Source: Pseudomonas fluorescens
GTDB lineage: Bacteria > Pseudomonadota > Gammaproteobacteria > Pseudomonadales > Pseudomonadaceae
Assembly: GCA_902825215.1 (NCBI GenBank)
Contig: LR782234.1
Location: 1,736,001 to 1,800,000 of the forward strand
Direction of reading: 5' to 3'
Length of the DNA: 64,000 bases
Shown here: positions 44,858 through 52,123 of the stretch, piece after piece
Layout: each line of letters starts with the position of its first letter
Numbering within the stretch: the first letter of the stretch is position 1
Notes under the pieces: generated by a model
What the model saw: the letters and a program-made list of their open reading frames with translations, nothing else
The model's database searches: none
Told to the model about the DNA's origin: nothing
Made by a program: the position numbers and the translations under genes

Positions 44858-45997
44858 ATGGCAGAGAGCGAAAGCGGTCAGGACAAAACAGAAGACCCCA
44901 CGGAGAAACGCAAGAAGGACTCCCGTGAGAAGGGCGAGATCGCCCGTTCCAAAGAGCTCAACACCCTCGCCGTGATGATGGCCGGCGCCGCAGCACTGCT
45001 GATATTCGGCGGGATGCTCGCGCAGGAATTGATGGAGCTGATGCGCCTGAACTTCACCCTGTCCCGCGAAGTGGTGATGGATCAGGGCGCCATGGGCCGC
45101 TTTCTGATGCAGTCGGGCCTGATGGCACTGCTGGCGATTCAGCCGGTAATGATCACTCTGTTGATCGCGGCCATCGTGGGGCCGATCTCCCTCGGCGGTT
45201 GGCTGTTCGCCGCCGGCTCGCTGGCCCCCAAGTTCAGCCGGATGAACCCCGCCGCCGGCCTGAAACGAATGTTCTCCTTCAAGGCCGTGGTCGAACTGCT
45301 CAAGGCGCTGGCCAAGTTTCTGATCACCCTCGGCGTGGCGCTGGTGGTGTTGTCGGCCGACGTCGACGACCTGTTGCGCATCGCCCATGAGCCGCTGGAT
45401 CAGGCAATCATTCACAGCGTGTTGCTGGTCGGCTGGAGCACGCTGTGGCTGGCCTGCGGGCTGATCATCATCGCCGCCGTCGACGTGCCGGTGCAGCTGT
45501 GGGAAGCGCACAAGAAACTGCTGATGACCAAGCAGGAAGTGCGCGACGAACACAAGGATCAGGAAGGTCGCCCGGAAGTCAAACAGCGCATCCGCCAGAC
45601 CCAGCGCGAAATGTCCCAGCGCCGCATGATGGCAGCGATCCCCGATGCCGACGTGGTCATCACCAACCCGACCCACTACGCCGTCGCGCTCAAATACGAC
45701 TCGGAGAAGGGCGGCGCACCGGTGCTGCTGGCCAAGGGCAGCGACTTCCTCGCCCTGAAAATCCGCGAAATCGCCGTCGCCAACAACGTCATGCTCCTCG
45801 AATCGCCGGGCCTGGCGCGCTCAATCTACTACTCCACCGAGCTGGATCAGGAGATCCCCGGCGGGCTGTATCTGGCGGTGGCGCAGGTGTTGGCTTACGT
45901 CTACCAGATCCGCCAGTACCGCGCGGGCAAGGGCAAGCGGCCGGATCCACTCAAGGACGATTTGCCGATTCCGCCGGATTTGCGTCGCGATTCCTGA
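44858..45997 (+). CDS. flhB: Flagellar export switch protein FlhB
   Basis: 379 residues. Four membrane helices in the first 210 residues, then a cytoplasmic domain with the self-cleavage site NPTH at 270-273 (DVVITNPTHYAVALKY). The N-terminal EDPTEKRKKDSREKGEIARSKEL is characteristic. FlhB switches export from hook to filament proteins after FliK signals. In many pseudomonads flhA follows closely; here 6.4 kb of accessory DNA intervenes. Confidence 0.97.
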   Translation: MAESESGQDKTEDPTEKRKKDSREKGEIARSKELNTLAVMMAGAAALLIFGGMLAQELMELMRLNFTLSREVVMDQGAMGRFLMQSGLMALLAIQPVMITLLIAAIVGPISLGGWLFAAGSLAPKFSRMNPAAGLKRMFSFKAVVELLKALAKFLITLGVALVVLSADVDDLLRIAHEPLDQAIIHSVLLVGWSTLWLACGLIIIAAVDVPVQLWEAHKKLLMTKQEVRDEHKDQEGRPEVKQRIRQTQREMSQRRMMAAIPDADVVITNPTHYAVALKYDSEKGGAPVLLAKGSDFLALKIREIAVANNVMLLESPGLARSIYYSTELDQEIPGGLYLAVAQVLAYVYQIRQYRAGKGKRPDPLKDDLPIPPDLRRDS

Positions 45998-46029
45998 GGG
46001 GGCGCCGTCTGTCTGAAATGCGTCTGGAC

Positions 46030-46045
46030 CTGTCAACTCTGACAG
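46030..46045. promoter_or_regulatory. Operator-like palindrome, site A
   Basis: CTGTCA-ACTC-TGACAG, identical to the 16 bases at 47342-47357 and related to 51110-51125. The gap to ATG 46112 is 66 nt, exactly as for site C and its gene. Confidence 0.6.
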
Positions 46046-46111
46046 TAGACGCCGTTCTCTGGCCGCGTTGCTATGCACATGGGAATAATCCCGTGCCCAG
46101 AGATTGTGATC

Positions 46112-46780
46112 ATGGCAGAGCGAATCTATAAAAAACTCGAAGGAATGACGCTGAAGTTTGTTTCCGGGATGTTGGAACAGAACATCAAGGAGGGGGCTAT
46201 CCGTTATACGGTGATATTCGATCTGGATCTCGATTTCACGCACTTCGTGCAAATGGCTAACGTTTATATTCCGGGTTACCTGAACAACCCGGTCAATGCG
46301 ATCAGGCCTGAGCTCGATGGGCTGGCTTATCACTACTCTTACAATTACTTTTTTGATGCGGCTGGAAGTATCGGCGACAAGTTCGCCTTGTTTCAGTTGT
46401 TCACGTCGCCACGCTACTACATGGATCAATGGGCGACCGGGCCTGATTTTAAGGTCCGTCATGGAAAGCCGGCGTTCGAAATTGTCGGCAAAACGTTACG
46501 CGTGAAAGCCACTAAGGATTTCAAACTGCTGGATGATAGCCGCGTGATCGAAATTGGTGATCTACCGATCATTGAATTTCACTGGGCGCTGAACCTGCTG
46601 CAAAGTGACCTCACAATCCCTGATATCACCGGGCCTGTTACCAAGGTCGTTCTGATGTACATGGACGAAGACTTCGTCGAGGTCGAAGGCCAGCCGATCT
46701 TGCGAGGCACGCAGTACCTTGATCGCAACGGTCTTGATTTCGGCAATATCACGGCGAAGCAGATCCTCATCGCGAAGTGA
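46112..46780 (+). CDS. Unknown accessory protein, 222 residues
   Basis: No family recognised. The protein is soluble, without signal peptide or membrane segment, and rich in aromatic and alternating hydrophobic residues (AIRYTVIFDLDLDFTHFVQM, GLAYHYSYNYFFDAAG, VVLMYMDEDFVEVEG) that suggest a mostly beta fold. Base composition is lower in G+C than the flagellar genes around it. ATG 46112 is chosen from four in-frame candidates (46073, 46079 and GTG 46106 are others) because its distance from the upstream palindrome equals that of the 774-residue gene. It lies between flhB and repeats, so it is probably an acquired single gene. Confidence 0.7.
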   Translation: MAERIYKKLEGMTLKFVSGMLEQNIKEGAIRYTVIFDLDLDFTHFVQMANVYIPGYLNNPVNAIRPELDGLAYHYSYNYFFDAAGSIGDKFALFQLFTSPRYYMDQWATGPDFKVRHGKPAFEIVGKTLRVKATKDFKLLDDSRVIEIGDLPIIEFHWALNLLQSDLTIPDITGPVTKVVLMYMDEDFVEVEGQPILRGTQYLDRNGLDFGNITAKQILIAK

Positions 46781-46827
46781 TCCACGCTAACCGCCAAGGA
46801 TCGCCCATGACGATCAAAACGCACCCT

Positions 46828-46964
46828 GATGATCGTTCCCACGCTTTACGTGGTGATCGTTTGATCGTTCCCACGCGCAGCAAAGGAATGCAGCCCGGGA
46901 CGCTCCGCGTCCCTTTCAAGCCCGAACGTAGGCCGTCCGTTGAAGCACTCCTTTGCTGCGCACA
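46828..46964. repeat. Long palindromic intergenic repeat (GATCGTTCCCACGC family), copy 1
   Basis: GATCGTTCCCACGC twice near the left, then GGGACGCTCCGCGTCCC and an inverted right half (GAAGCACTCCTTTGCTGCGC pairs with GCGCAGCAAAGGAATGC). Same family as 47737-47851 and 51305-51413. Confidence 0.75.
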
Positions 46965-46971
46965 GAAAAGC

Positions 46972-47068
46972 TGTCGCGAGCAGGCTCGCTCCCACAGGTC
47001 CGGCGTCTAAACACAAGGTTTGTGATCGACACCAATCACCTGTGGGAGCGGGCTTGCCCGCGAAGACG
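46972..47068. repeat. REP pair
   Basis: CGCGAGCAGGCTCGCTCCCACAG at the left and CTGTGGGAGCGGGCTTGCCCGCG at the right in inverted orientation. Non-coding; the remainder of 46781-47444 holds this, the palindrome before it and the gene fragment after it. Confidence 0.85.
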
Positions 47069-47111
47069 TCAGCCGCCACAGCGCTTAACCAGGACTTGTC
47101 AAAAATCCCCT

Positions 47112-47245
47112 CTACTGCGGCAACTCCAGATTATCCACCGCCCGACTCACCCCCAGCTCGCCAGCATGATCAGTTGCGCAATCCCCAGCAGCGTTCTGCG
47201 CTGTGATGCGGCGATGAGATTGGCAAAGTCATTGACGATGGTTCC
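47112..47245 (-). pseudogene. Fragment of a DUF6124-type gene, C-terminal part
   Basis: On the - strand this encodes ...NDFANLI-ASQRRTLLGIAQLIMLA..., matching residues about 70-105 of the intact protein at 51424-51783, then loses frame. No start codon or N-terminus. It is the most degraded of three related copies in 5 kb. Confidence 0.8.
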
Positions 47246-47341
47246 GCCGCAGGCTGGTGCTCAAGTAGATAAATCCGGCCTCTTTTCTGGTCCCCTTATC
47301 GGGAAATTACTGTGCAGCCATTGGTCTGAGACCTCCCTTTA

Positions 47342-47357
47342 CTGTCAACTCTGACAG
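47342..47357. promoter_or_regulatory. Operator-like palindrome, site B
   Basis: CTGTCA-ACTC-TGACAG, base-for-base the same as site A; 87 nt before ATG 47445. The next bases (GGTGCGC) also match those after site C on its strand. Confidence 0.6.
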
Positions 47358-47444
47358 GTGCGCTCGCGCTAATTTTGCAGTTTGATGCAAGGTGGCGCCG
47401 CGTACCTGGCGCGGTCAGGCGAGCGAGTGCAAGGGAGCACGACA

Positions 47445-47681
47445 ATGAAAGGTATCTTCAGCAGCTACGATGAAAAAACCGGAAGGGGCACTATCACGCC
47501 GAAGCCGTCGGGCCGATGTATATCCTTTGCCGAAGCCACAGGTTTTTTTCTCACTGCAAAAGAATACCGGTTCATCATTCCATTGGCAGATGCCCGTCAG
47601 GCGAATATCACAGTGGGCGGCGAGGTCGAGTTCCAATTGCCCAAAAGCAAAAACGGAAAAGTGAAAATCCTCCGGTATTGA
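47445..47681 (+). CDS. Small cold-shock-domain-like protein
   Basis: 78 residues. The opening KGIFSSYDEKTGRGTITP resembles the first strands of CspA-type proteins (KGxVKWFNxxKGFGFITP), and VGGEVEFQL matches the later strand, so an OB fold is likely. The RNA-binding aromatic motifs are degenerate (GRGTI for GFGFI, CISFAEA for VFVHF) and there is an insertion of about 15 residues. ATG 47445 is chosen for its GGGAG eight bases upstream; the longer frame from 47382 lacks one. Function unknown; nucleic-acid binding is possible. Confidence 0.7.
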   Translation: MKGIFSSYDEKTGRGTITPKPSGRCISFAEATGFFLTAKEYRFIIPLADARQANITVGGEVEFQLPKSKNGKVKILRY

Positions 47682-47736
47682 ACAACCGTTCGCAAAGCCG
47701 CTGAAAACGGGACGGCGGTTTTTGATGATTGTCTTC

Positions 47737-47851
47737 TGATCGTTCCCACGCTCTGCGTGGGAATGCAGCCCGGGACGCTCCGCGTCCCTTCCAAAGCCGA
47801 ACGCGGAGCGTCCGTTGAGGCATTCCCACGCAGGAGCGTGGGAACGATCAT
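47737..47851. repeat. Long palindromic intergenic repeat, copy 2
   Basis: GATCGTTCCCACGC...GCGTGGGAATGC at the left and GCATTCCCACGC...GCGTGGGAACGATC at the right, around GGGACGCTCCGCGTCCC. The whole stretch can fold into one long hairpin; likely terminator for the gene at 47445. Confidence 0.85.
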
Positions 47852-47869
47852 CCGTGGCGCTACTGCGGC

Positions 47870-48089
47870 AACTGCAGATTATCCAGCGCCCGACTCTCAC
47901 CGCCAGCTCGCCGAGCATGATCAATTGCGCAATCCCCAGCAGCGTTCTGCGTTGTGAGGCGGGGATGAGGTTGGCGAAGTCATTGGCGATGGTTCTGGCC
48001 GAGGCGAGGGTTTCGCAGGCGTTGGCCAGCAGCTCTTCGTTCTTGAAGTCGGCGGTGACGGCGTACATCGTACGTTTTTTACGGGGTGG
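47870..48089 (-). pseudogene. Broken DUF6124-type gene
   Basis: Encodes PPPRKKRTMYAVTADFKNEE through RTLLGIAQLIMLGELAV of the intact copy almost unchanged, but the first 40 or so codons, start codon and ribosome binding site are missing, and two extra bases in GTGAGAGTCGG shift the last dozen codons out of frame. The deletion endpoints fall at GCCACC repeats, which points to slippage or recombination between short repeats. The leader is joined directly to the remnant. Confidence 0.85.
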
Positions 48090-48099
48090 TGGCAGTACG

Positions 48100-48226
48100 C
48101 GGGTTAGCAGATCAGGCTCAAGGATCCCGGCGCACCGAAGTGCCCCACGCAAAGCCGCCATAACTGGCGGGACCGCGTGCCTTGAAATTGCCGAGCTGCT
48201 AAACCCGATCGCTGATTCATCAGCGA
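48100..48226 (-). ncRNA. P4 CI / C4-like leader RNA, left copy
   Basis: Read on the - strand: a hairpin TCGCTGA/TCAGCGA (48209-48226), then GGGTTTAGCAG (48196-48207) pairing with CTGCTAACCCG (48100-48110), and between them a UUCG-loop hairpin (48132-48143, GCAC/GTGC). All three have counterparts with compensating base changes in the right copy. The downstream second repeat of TTTAGC present in the right copy has been deleted. Confidence 0.55.
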
Positions 48227-48336
48227 CCGGACCACAATAGAACCCGACCTCAAAGCGCACAAGCCGGCGGATTCTGGCTTGGCTGTAGGCGATGGCGCAA
48301 GGATTTGTAGCCTTGAGACCGTGTCTGCAGGTGTCG

Positions 48337-48356
48337 TTTAAACACCTTCGTTTAAA
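48337..48356. promoter_or_regulatory. TTTAAAC-N6-GTTTAAA dyad, left copy
   Basis: Exact 7-bp inverted repeat, spacer ACCTTC, upstream (on the - strand) of the leader RNA. Its arms are conserved in the right copy while the spacer differs. Confidence 0.5.
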
Positions 48357-48385
48357 TCCAGGAATTGCGCCGGATTTGAAAGGCC

Positions 48386-48566
48386 CTTCGCGAGCAGGCG
48401 CGCTCCCACATTTGGAATGCATTCCACCCTGACATTTGGATTGCATTCATTTCCTCACATGAAATGCATTCCTTGTGGGAGCGAGCCTGCTCGCGAAAGC
48501 GGAGTGTCAGTTGGAAAAATTACTGGATGACATACCGCTATCGCGAGCAGGCTAACTCCTACGGGG
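48386..48566. repeat. REP elements left of the 774-residue gene
   Basis: Three REP units, 48386-48410, 48471-48502 and 48538-48566, in alternating orientation, with three GCATTC-rich short repeats (GGAATGCATTCC, GAAATGCATTCC) between the first two. The remainder of 47682-48718 is covered by the direct repeat, pseudogene and leader entries. Confidence 0.8.
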
Positions 48567-48605
48567 GCGTATTTATCCCTTCTTGTTTCATTCTTCGCCA
48601 AAAGT

Positions 48606-48621
48606 TGGAAGGCTTCTTGCG
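48606..48621 (+). promoter_or_regulatory. Orphan duplicate of the flhA sigma-54 promoter
   Basis: TGGAAGG-CTTC-TTGCG, same as the flhA promoter at 52373-52388 except for the last base. It keeps the required GG/GC spacing but has no + strand gene downstream; it points into the 3' end of the - strand gene at 48719. Confidence 0.6.
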
Positions 48622-48718
48622 AGAGCCGCCGTGCGACGACTCGGAGCGTCTTGAATTTTGCTTTAAATGAGGGTAAATAGATCTGTCCCCTTTATTGTCC
48701 TTCCTCTTGTTTGGTGCG

Positions 48719-51043
48719 CTAAATGGATAGGGTGATTTTGATGTTGTCAATGTCTAAGTAGTCTCGCCAACCTCCGCTGCCGGGGACTATTTGGGTAGAT
48801 ATTATGAGGGAGGAAAATTTTAAATTGTTTGTTAATTTTATTGGGACTTTCGTTAGATCGGCTACAGAGTATATTAGTATTCCTGCGGCGTTGTAAAAGG
48901 TGATGCCGTTTTTGGTCCCGCTGTCTAGTACAGTGTAGTCGATTTCTGTCGCGGTTTTTCCATTTAAGTCTATTTTTATAGTGTCTCGGATTTTTAGACA
49001 TTGACTTCCCCAACCCACGGCAAGTGGATGTCCTATTCCGGTATAATCCCCAGAAGCGCTATCCTCACGCATGTTGGTGATTGTCATTGTTCCAATGTTG
49101 ATACTTTGTCCTACGTTCAGTTTGTGGCTTGCAACGTTGGAAAAATCTTCTTCAATAAACAAGGTTGGATTGTGAAGGGTGTAATCCGTCGTTGGTAACT
49201 TCGTAGAGTGTTCTTCGATGGGATTTGAGCCAAAGAATATTTTTGGTACTAACTCGAGTGTGCTTTCATGCTGCAGGTTTTCTAAGTCGGAGCGGAGTAG
49301 AATCCTGCGCACTCCAGTGTTTTGTTCTTCGATATTTATGATGTCTCCCCGTGCAAGGGGGATAACAATAGGTTGCGCAGAGGTTTTGTTTAGGACTACA
49401 TCGAGCCAGAAGTGATGGCCCGCAATGATCAAAGGGCTAGGCGCTATTGAAACGGTACAGTTCCCCTGAAAATCTTTAAGATTAAGTACGTGGGTTGCGC
49501 CGTTAGCTTCGTCAATTCTAAATGCAGGCAATCGAGAGTCTTCGTCCGTAATCTTCAGCGCGCTCACATTGACCGAATCTGACTTTCCAGCTTGCCCACC
49601 ATTGCGATTCAAATTCCAGCGCAACTCCATCACCTTGCCATGCCGAGCGGCCAGAAATGCCGCGCTCAAGACGATGTTCACTTGTTGATCGACGAAATCC
49701 TCCAACGGAAACTGCGGCGAGCCTGCCGGCGGGTTGACTTCCACCAGTCGCGCACGGTCGCCTGGCAATGCCTCGGGAAAGCTGATGCGCACGGTCACGC
49801 CGTTCGGATACGCCAGCACATCGATCGGCTCTTCGACGTCCACTAGTGCTGGCGGTAATAGCTTGATCGGGGCCGCTCCGGTTACCGTGGCGTTGGCCAC
49901 GCTGGAAGTCCCCACCAGATCGCCGTCGGGTTTGCGCAGTTCGTAAGTCACCGTGACGGCACTGCTGGCGAAGATCTTGTCGTTGGGTACTTCAAGCACG
50001 CAGGGGATTTTTTGCCCGAACTCCTGTTCGACCTTGCCGCTGACGACCACCACCACGTCGGCCGGTTGCCCGGTGTTTTTGGCGGTGTAAGTCGCAATCA
50101 CATCGTGGCCCACTACAAAACGGTCGTCGGACGTCAACACGACCACTGACAACGCTTTGCCTGCCAGTTTTTCCAGGTCGATGATGCCCGGTTCGTCGTT
50201 TGAGTCGCTCGGCACTTCTCGCAAGATCGGCATTGGCAACAGCTCGCCATCCAGATCCTCATCTACCGTTTGCACCGGCGACCACGGGGCATCGGTGTCC
50301 GGGCCGTTGCCGAGCTGGTCGGTGACGGTGTAGAAAAAATGCAGTTTTTTATCCAGCCGTTGCGCTTTTTCCAGGTAGGCGCGGGTGATGGTGAAGCAGA
50401 TGGTGATCGGCACTTCCGAGCCGGGATTCGGCGGTTGTGGTGCCTGATTGGGGTTCACCCTGGGTTTGGGTTCGAGGTATTCGCCGTTGCATTTGAGGGT
50501 GATGAGGTCGTAAGCCCGGCAGTACGGATAAGCCACGCAGATTTCGGCGCTGACGAACTCGGGGCCGACGCCGTTCTTGATGGTTTCCGGCAGCAACAGT
50601 TTGAGCTCGGAGTGTCCGCCGGGCTCGGTCAGGCGATCTTTCAGGCCGGGGCGGATGCGGTTGTAGAGCATTTCGAGCGGTGGTTCGGAGGTGCCGATGT
50701 TGTCGCTGCCACGTCTTATCGTGTAGTACAGCTTGTTGACCCGGTCTGGATGCAGGCGACCCTTGGGAATGCGGAGTGTGGTGCGAGCGTTTGGGTCCTC
50801 AATGGTTTCGCTGTCCAGCACCGCGGACTCACCCACGAGCCAGAGTTCCATGACATCGCCGGGGTCCATGGTGCCCGTCAGAGGTGCGTCGACGAGCACA
50901 ACGGCGCCTTCACCATCGTTTACCAGATCAGAAGCCACGAGGGACACACCGATGTCCGCGCCTATTACGGGCTTCGTCTGGCCGTTTACGAGGGGCGGGC
51001 TCAGGACGAGAACGGTGTTGCCTGGTGGGGTTGAGGTGGCCAT
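48719..51043 (-). CDS. Large unknown protein with Ig-like repeats and a divergent C-terminus
   Basis: 774 residues. No signal peptide or membrane helix. Residues 1 to about 520 are tandem beta-rich units of roughly 100-130 residues that look Ig-like (VLSPPLVNGQTKPVIGADIGVSLV, IDLEKLAGKALSVVVLTSDD, LLPPALVDVEEPIDVLAYPNG). The last 150 residues (EEDFSNVASHKLNVGQSINIG to the end) look like a jelly-roll or lectin-type domain. Base composition falls sharply toward the 3' end. ATG 51043 has AGGAG eight bases upstream and is preferred to the one at 51109. It faces the neighbouring flagellar genes and is flanked by long direct repeats. No function can be assigned. Confidence 0.8.
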   Translation of the reverse strand: MATSTPPGNTVLVLSPPLVNGQTKPVIGADIGVSLVASDLVNDGEGAVVLVDAPLTGTMDPGDVMELWLVGESAVLDSETIEDPNARTTLRIPKGRLHPDRVNKLYYTIRRGSDNIGTSEPPLEMLYNRIRPGLKDRLTEPGGHSELKLLLPETIKNGVGPEFVSAEICVAYPYCRAYDLITLKCNGEYLEPKPRVNPNQAPQPPNPGSEVPITICFTITRAYLEKAQRLDKKLHFFYTVTDQLGNGPDTDAPWSPVQTVDEDLDGELLPMPILREVPSDSNDEPGIIDLEKLAGKALSVVVLTSDDRFVVGHDVIATYTAKNTGQPADVVVVVSGKVEQEFGQKIPCVLEVPNDKIFASSAVTVTYELRKPDGDLVGTSSVANATVTGAAPIKLLPPALVDVEEPIDVLAYPNGVTVRISFPEALPGDRARLVEVNPPAGSPQFPLEDFVDQQVNIVLSAAFLAARHGKVMELRWNLNRNGGQAGKSDSVNVSALKITDEDSRLPAFRIDEANGATHVLNLKDFQGNCTVSIAPSPLIIAGHHFWLDVVLNKTSAQPIVIPLARGDIINIEEQNTGVRRILLRSDLENLQHESTLELVPKIFFGSNPIEEHSTKLPTTDYTLHNPTLFIEEDFSNVASHKLNVGQSINIGTMTITNMREDSASGDYTGIGHPLAVGWGSQCLKIRDTIKIDLNGKTATEIDYTVLDSGTKNGITFYNAAGILIYSVADLTKVPIKLTNNLKFSSLIISTQIVPGSGGWRDYLDIDNIKITLSI

Positions 51044-51109
51044 GAATAACGCTCCTGCGCGGCGGAAATGGGCAGGAGGTATCAAAGCGCTTAATAGGGG
51101 ATTGCGCAC

Positions 51110-51125
51110 CTGTCAGATCTGACAG
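51110..51125. promoter_or_regulatory. Operator-like palindrome, site C
   Basis: CTGTCA-GATC-TGACAG; symmetry extends three more bases each side (51107-51128). The gap to the start codon of the 774-residue gene is 66 nt, the same as for site A. The rest of 51129-51304 holds one REP (51246-51271) and no gene. Confidence 0.6.
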
Positions 51126-51304
51126 GTGTCGATGGGTTTCGGATGAGTGGTCGGGTTGAAGAGTGGAAAATGGAGCCCGCCATCGCGGTGGATTGAGCGG
51201 TGGGCTTTTATATGGAGCGAAGAAGTGTCGGTTTGTAGTCAGCTTCCGCGAGCAGGCTCGCTCCCACAGGTCCGGTGTGTAAATGCAGGTTTTTTGACCG
51301 TTTC

Positions 51305-51413
51305 CGCGCGCTGCGAAGGAACGCCTCAACGGATGCGCCGCGTTCGGCTTTGAAGGGGACGCGGAGCGTCCCTGGCTGCATTCCCACGCAGAGCGTGGGA
51401 ACGATCAACGATT
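51305..51413. repeat. Long palindromic intergenic repeat, copy 3
   Basis: Same family as 47737-47851, ending GCATTCCCACGC...GCGTGGGAACGATC just before the DUF6124 stop codon. Potential terminator of that gene on the - strand. Confidence 0.8.
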
Positions 51414-51423
51414 ATCGGTGGCG

Positions 51424-51783
51424 CTACTGCGGCAACTCCAGATTATCCAGCGCCCGACTCACCGCCAGCTCGCCGAGCATGATCAGTTGCGCAATTCCCA
51501 GCAGCGTTCTGCGTTGTGAGGCGGGGATGAGGTTGGCGAAGTCATTGGCGATGGTTCTGGCCGAGGCGAGGGTTTCGCAGGCGTTGGCCAGCAGCTCTTC
51601 ATTTTTGAAATCGGCGGTCACGGCGTACATCGTGCGTTTTTTACGCGGCGGTGGCGGGGAGCCGGGCGGGCAGAGGTAGTGATCGAGGGCGCGGTCGGCG
51701 GCGTCGTGGAGTTTGTTGGAATCGAGGGATTCGTAGGGGGAGGTGGGGTCCGTTTCGGGTGGGTTTGGCGTTGGTTTGATCAT
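51424..51783 (-). CDS. DUF6124-type small protein
   Basis: 119 residues. An acidic, Pro-rich N-terminus (KPTPNPPETDPTSPYESLD) leads to DAADRALDHYL, a basic patch RKKR, and a helical core (NEELLANACETLASARTIANDFANLI, RRTLLGIAQLIMLGELAVSRALDNLE). Matches the Pseudomonas-specific family of unknown function I know as DUF6124, usually present in several copies per genome. AAAGGAG lies upstream, within a GCTCC/GGAGC hairpin (51790-51807) that could hide it. Preceded by a structured leader, and related to two broken copies at 47112 and 47870. Function unknown. Confidence 0.8.
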   Translation of the reverse strand: MIKPTPNPPETDPTSPYESLDSNKLHDAADRALDHYLCPPGSPPPPRKKRTMYAVTADFKNEELLANACETLASARTIANDFANLIPASQRRTLLGIAQLIMLGELAVSRALDNLELPQ

Positions 51784-51818
51784 GGTGGAGCTCCTTTGAA
51801 ATGGAGCCGCGACAACCT

Positions 51819-52013
51819 GTCGCTAAACAGGGAGGGTGGCGGCTGTACGCGGGTTAGCGAACCGGTCAAAGGCACCCGGCAGACCCGAAGGTCTCCCGCA
51901 TACAGCCACCATGACGAAATCGCGAACATACAGATCCGCAACAAAGCCTGGAACGCTGATGCACCTTTGACATGAGTTCGAGTCGCTAAACCCGATCGCT
52001 GATTCGTCAGCGA
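51819..52013 (-). ncRNA. P4 CI / C4-like leader RNA, right copy
   Basis: On the - strand, in order: hairpin TCGCTGA/TCAGCGA (51996-52013); GTTTAGCGAC (51982-51991); UUCG-loop hairpin AGACC/GGTCT (51881-51894); TCGCTAACC (51852-51860); a second GTTTAGCGAC (51819-51828), 36 bases before the start codon. The middle element can pair with either of the two identical 10-base repeats, the arrangement of seqA, seqB and seqC in phage P4 immunity. A spurious frame through it (VAVCGRPSGLPG) resembles the Ash proteins annotated over P4-type leaders. Identification is by pattern, not by a covariance search. Confidence 0.6.
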
Positions 52014-52123
52014 CCGGACCACAATAGAACCCGCCCCCAAAGCGCACAAGCCGGCGGATTCTGGCTTGGCTGTAGGCAATGGCGCAAGGATTTGTAGCCT
52101 CGAGACCGTGTCTGCAGGTTTCT

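Larger units (their letters stand above)
47868..48667. repeat. Long direct repeat, left copy (DR1)
   Basis: Matches 51416-52433 in the same orientation: DUF6124 coding remnant, leader RNA, upstream dyad, REP elements, and finally the flhA leader up to CTTTAAA. It differs by point changes, a deletion of about 190 bases at the leader/gene junction, and different REP spacers. Confidence 0.85.

Noticed and set aside
46030..46045. LexA box (CTGT-N8-ACAG)
   Set aside because: The outer bases fit, but the Pseudomonas LexA centre is TA-rich (CTGTATA...TATACAG), whereas all three sites have CA...TG arms. SOS control is not supported without data.
50270..51034. 254-residue frame on the + strand
   Set aside because: It is the complement of the 774-residue gene, with no ribosome binding site and no family features.
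51823..52047. 74-residue frame on the - strand across the leader (and the 343-residue frame 47415-48446)
   Set aside because: They overlie the predicted structured RNA and repeats, lack ribosome binding sites, and resemble the spurious Ash-type frames annotated over P4-like leaders.
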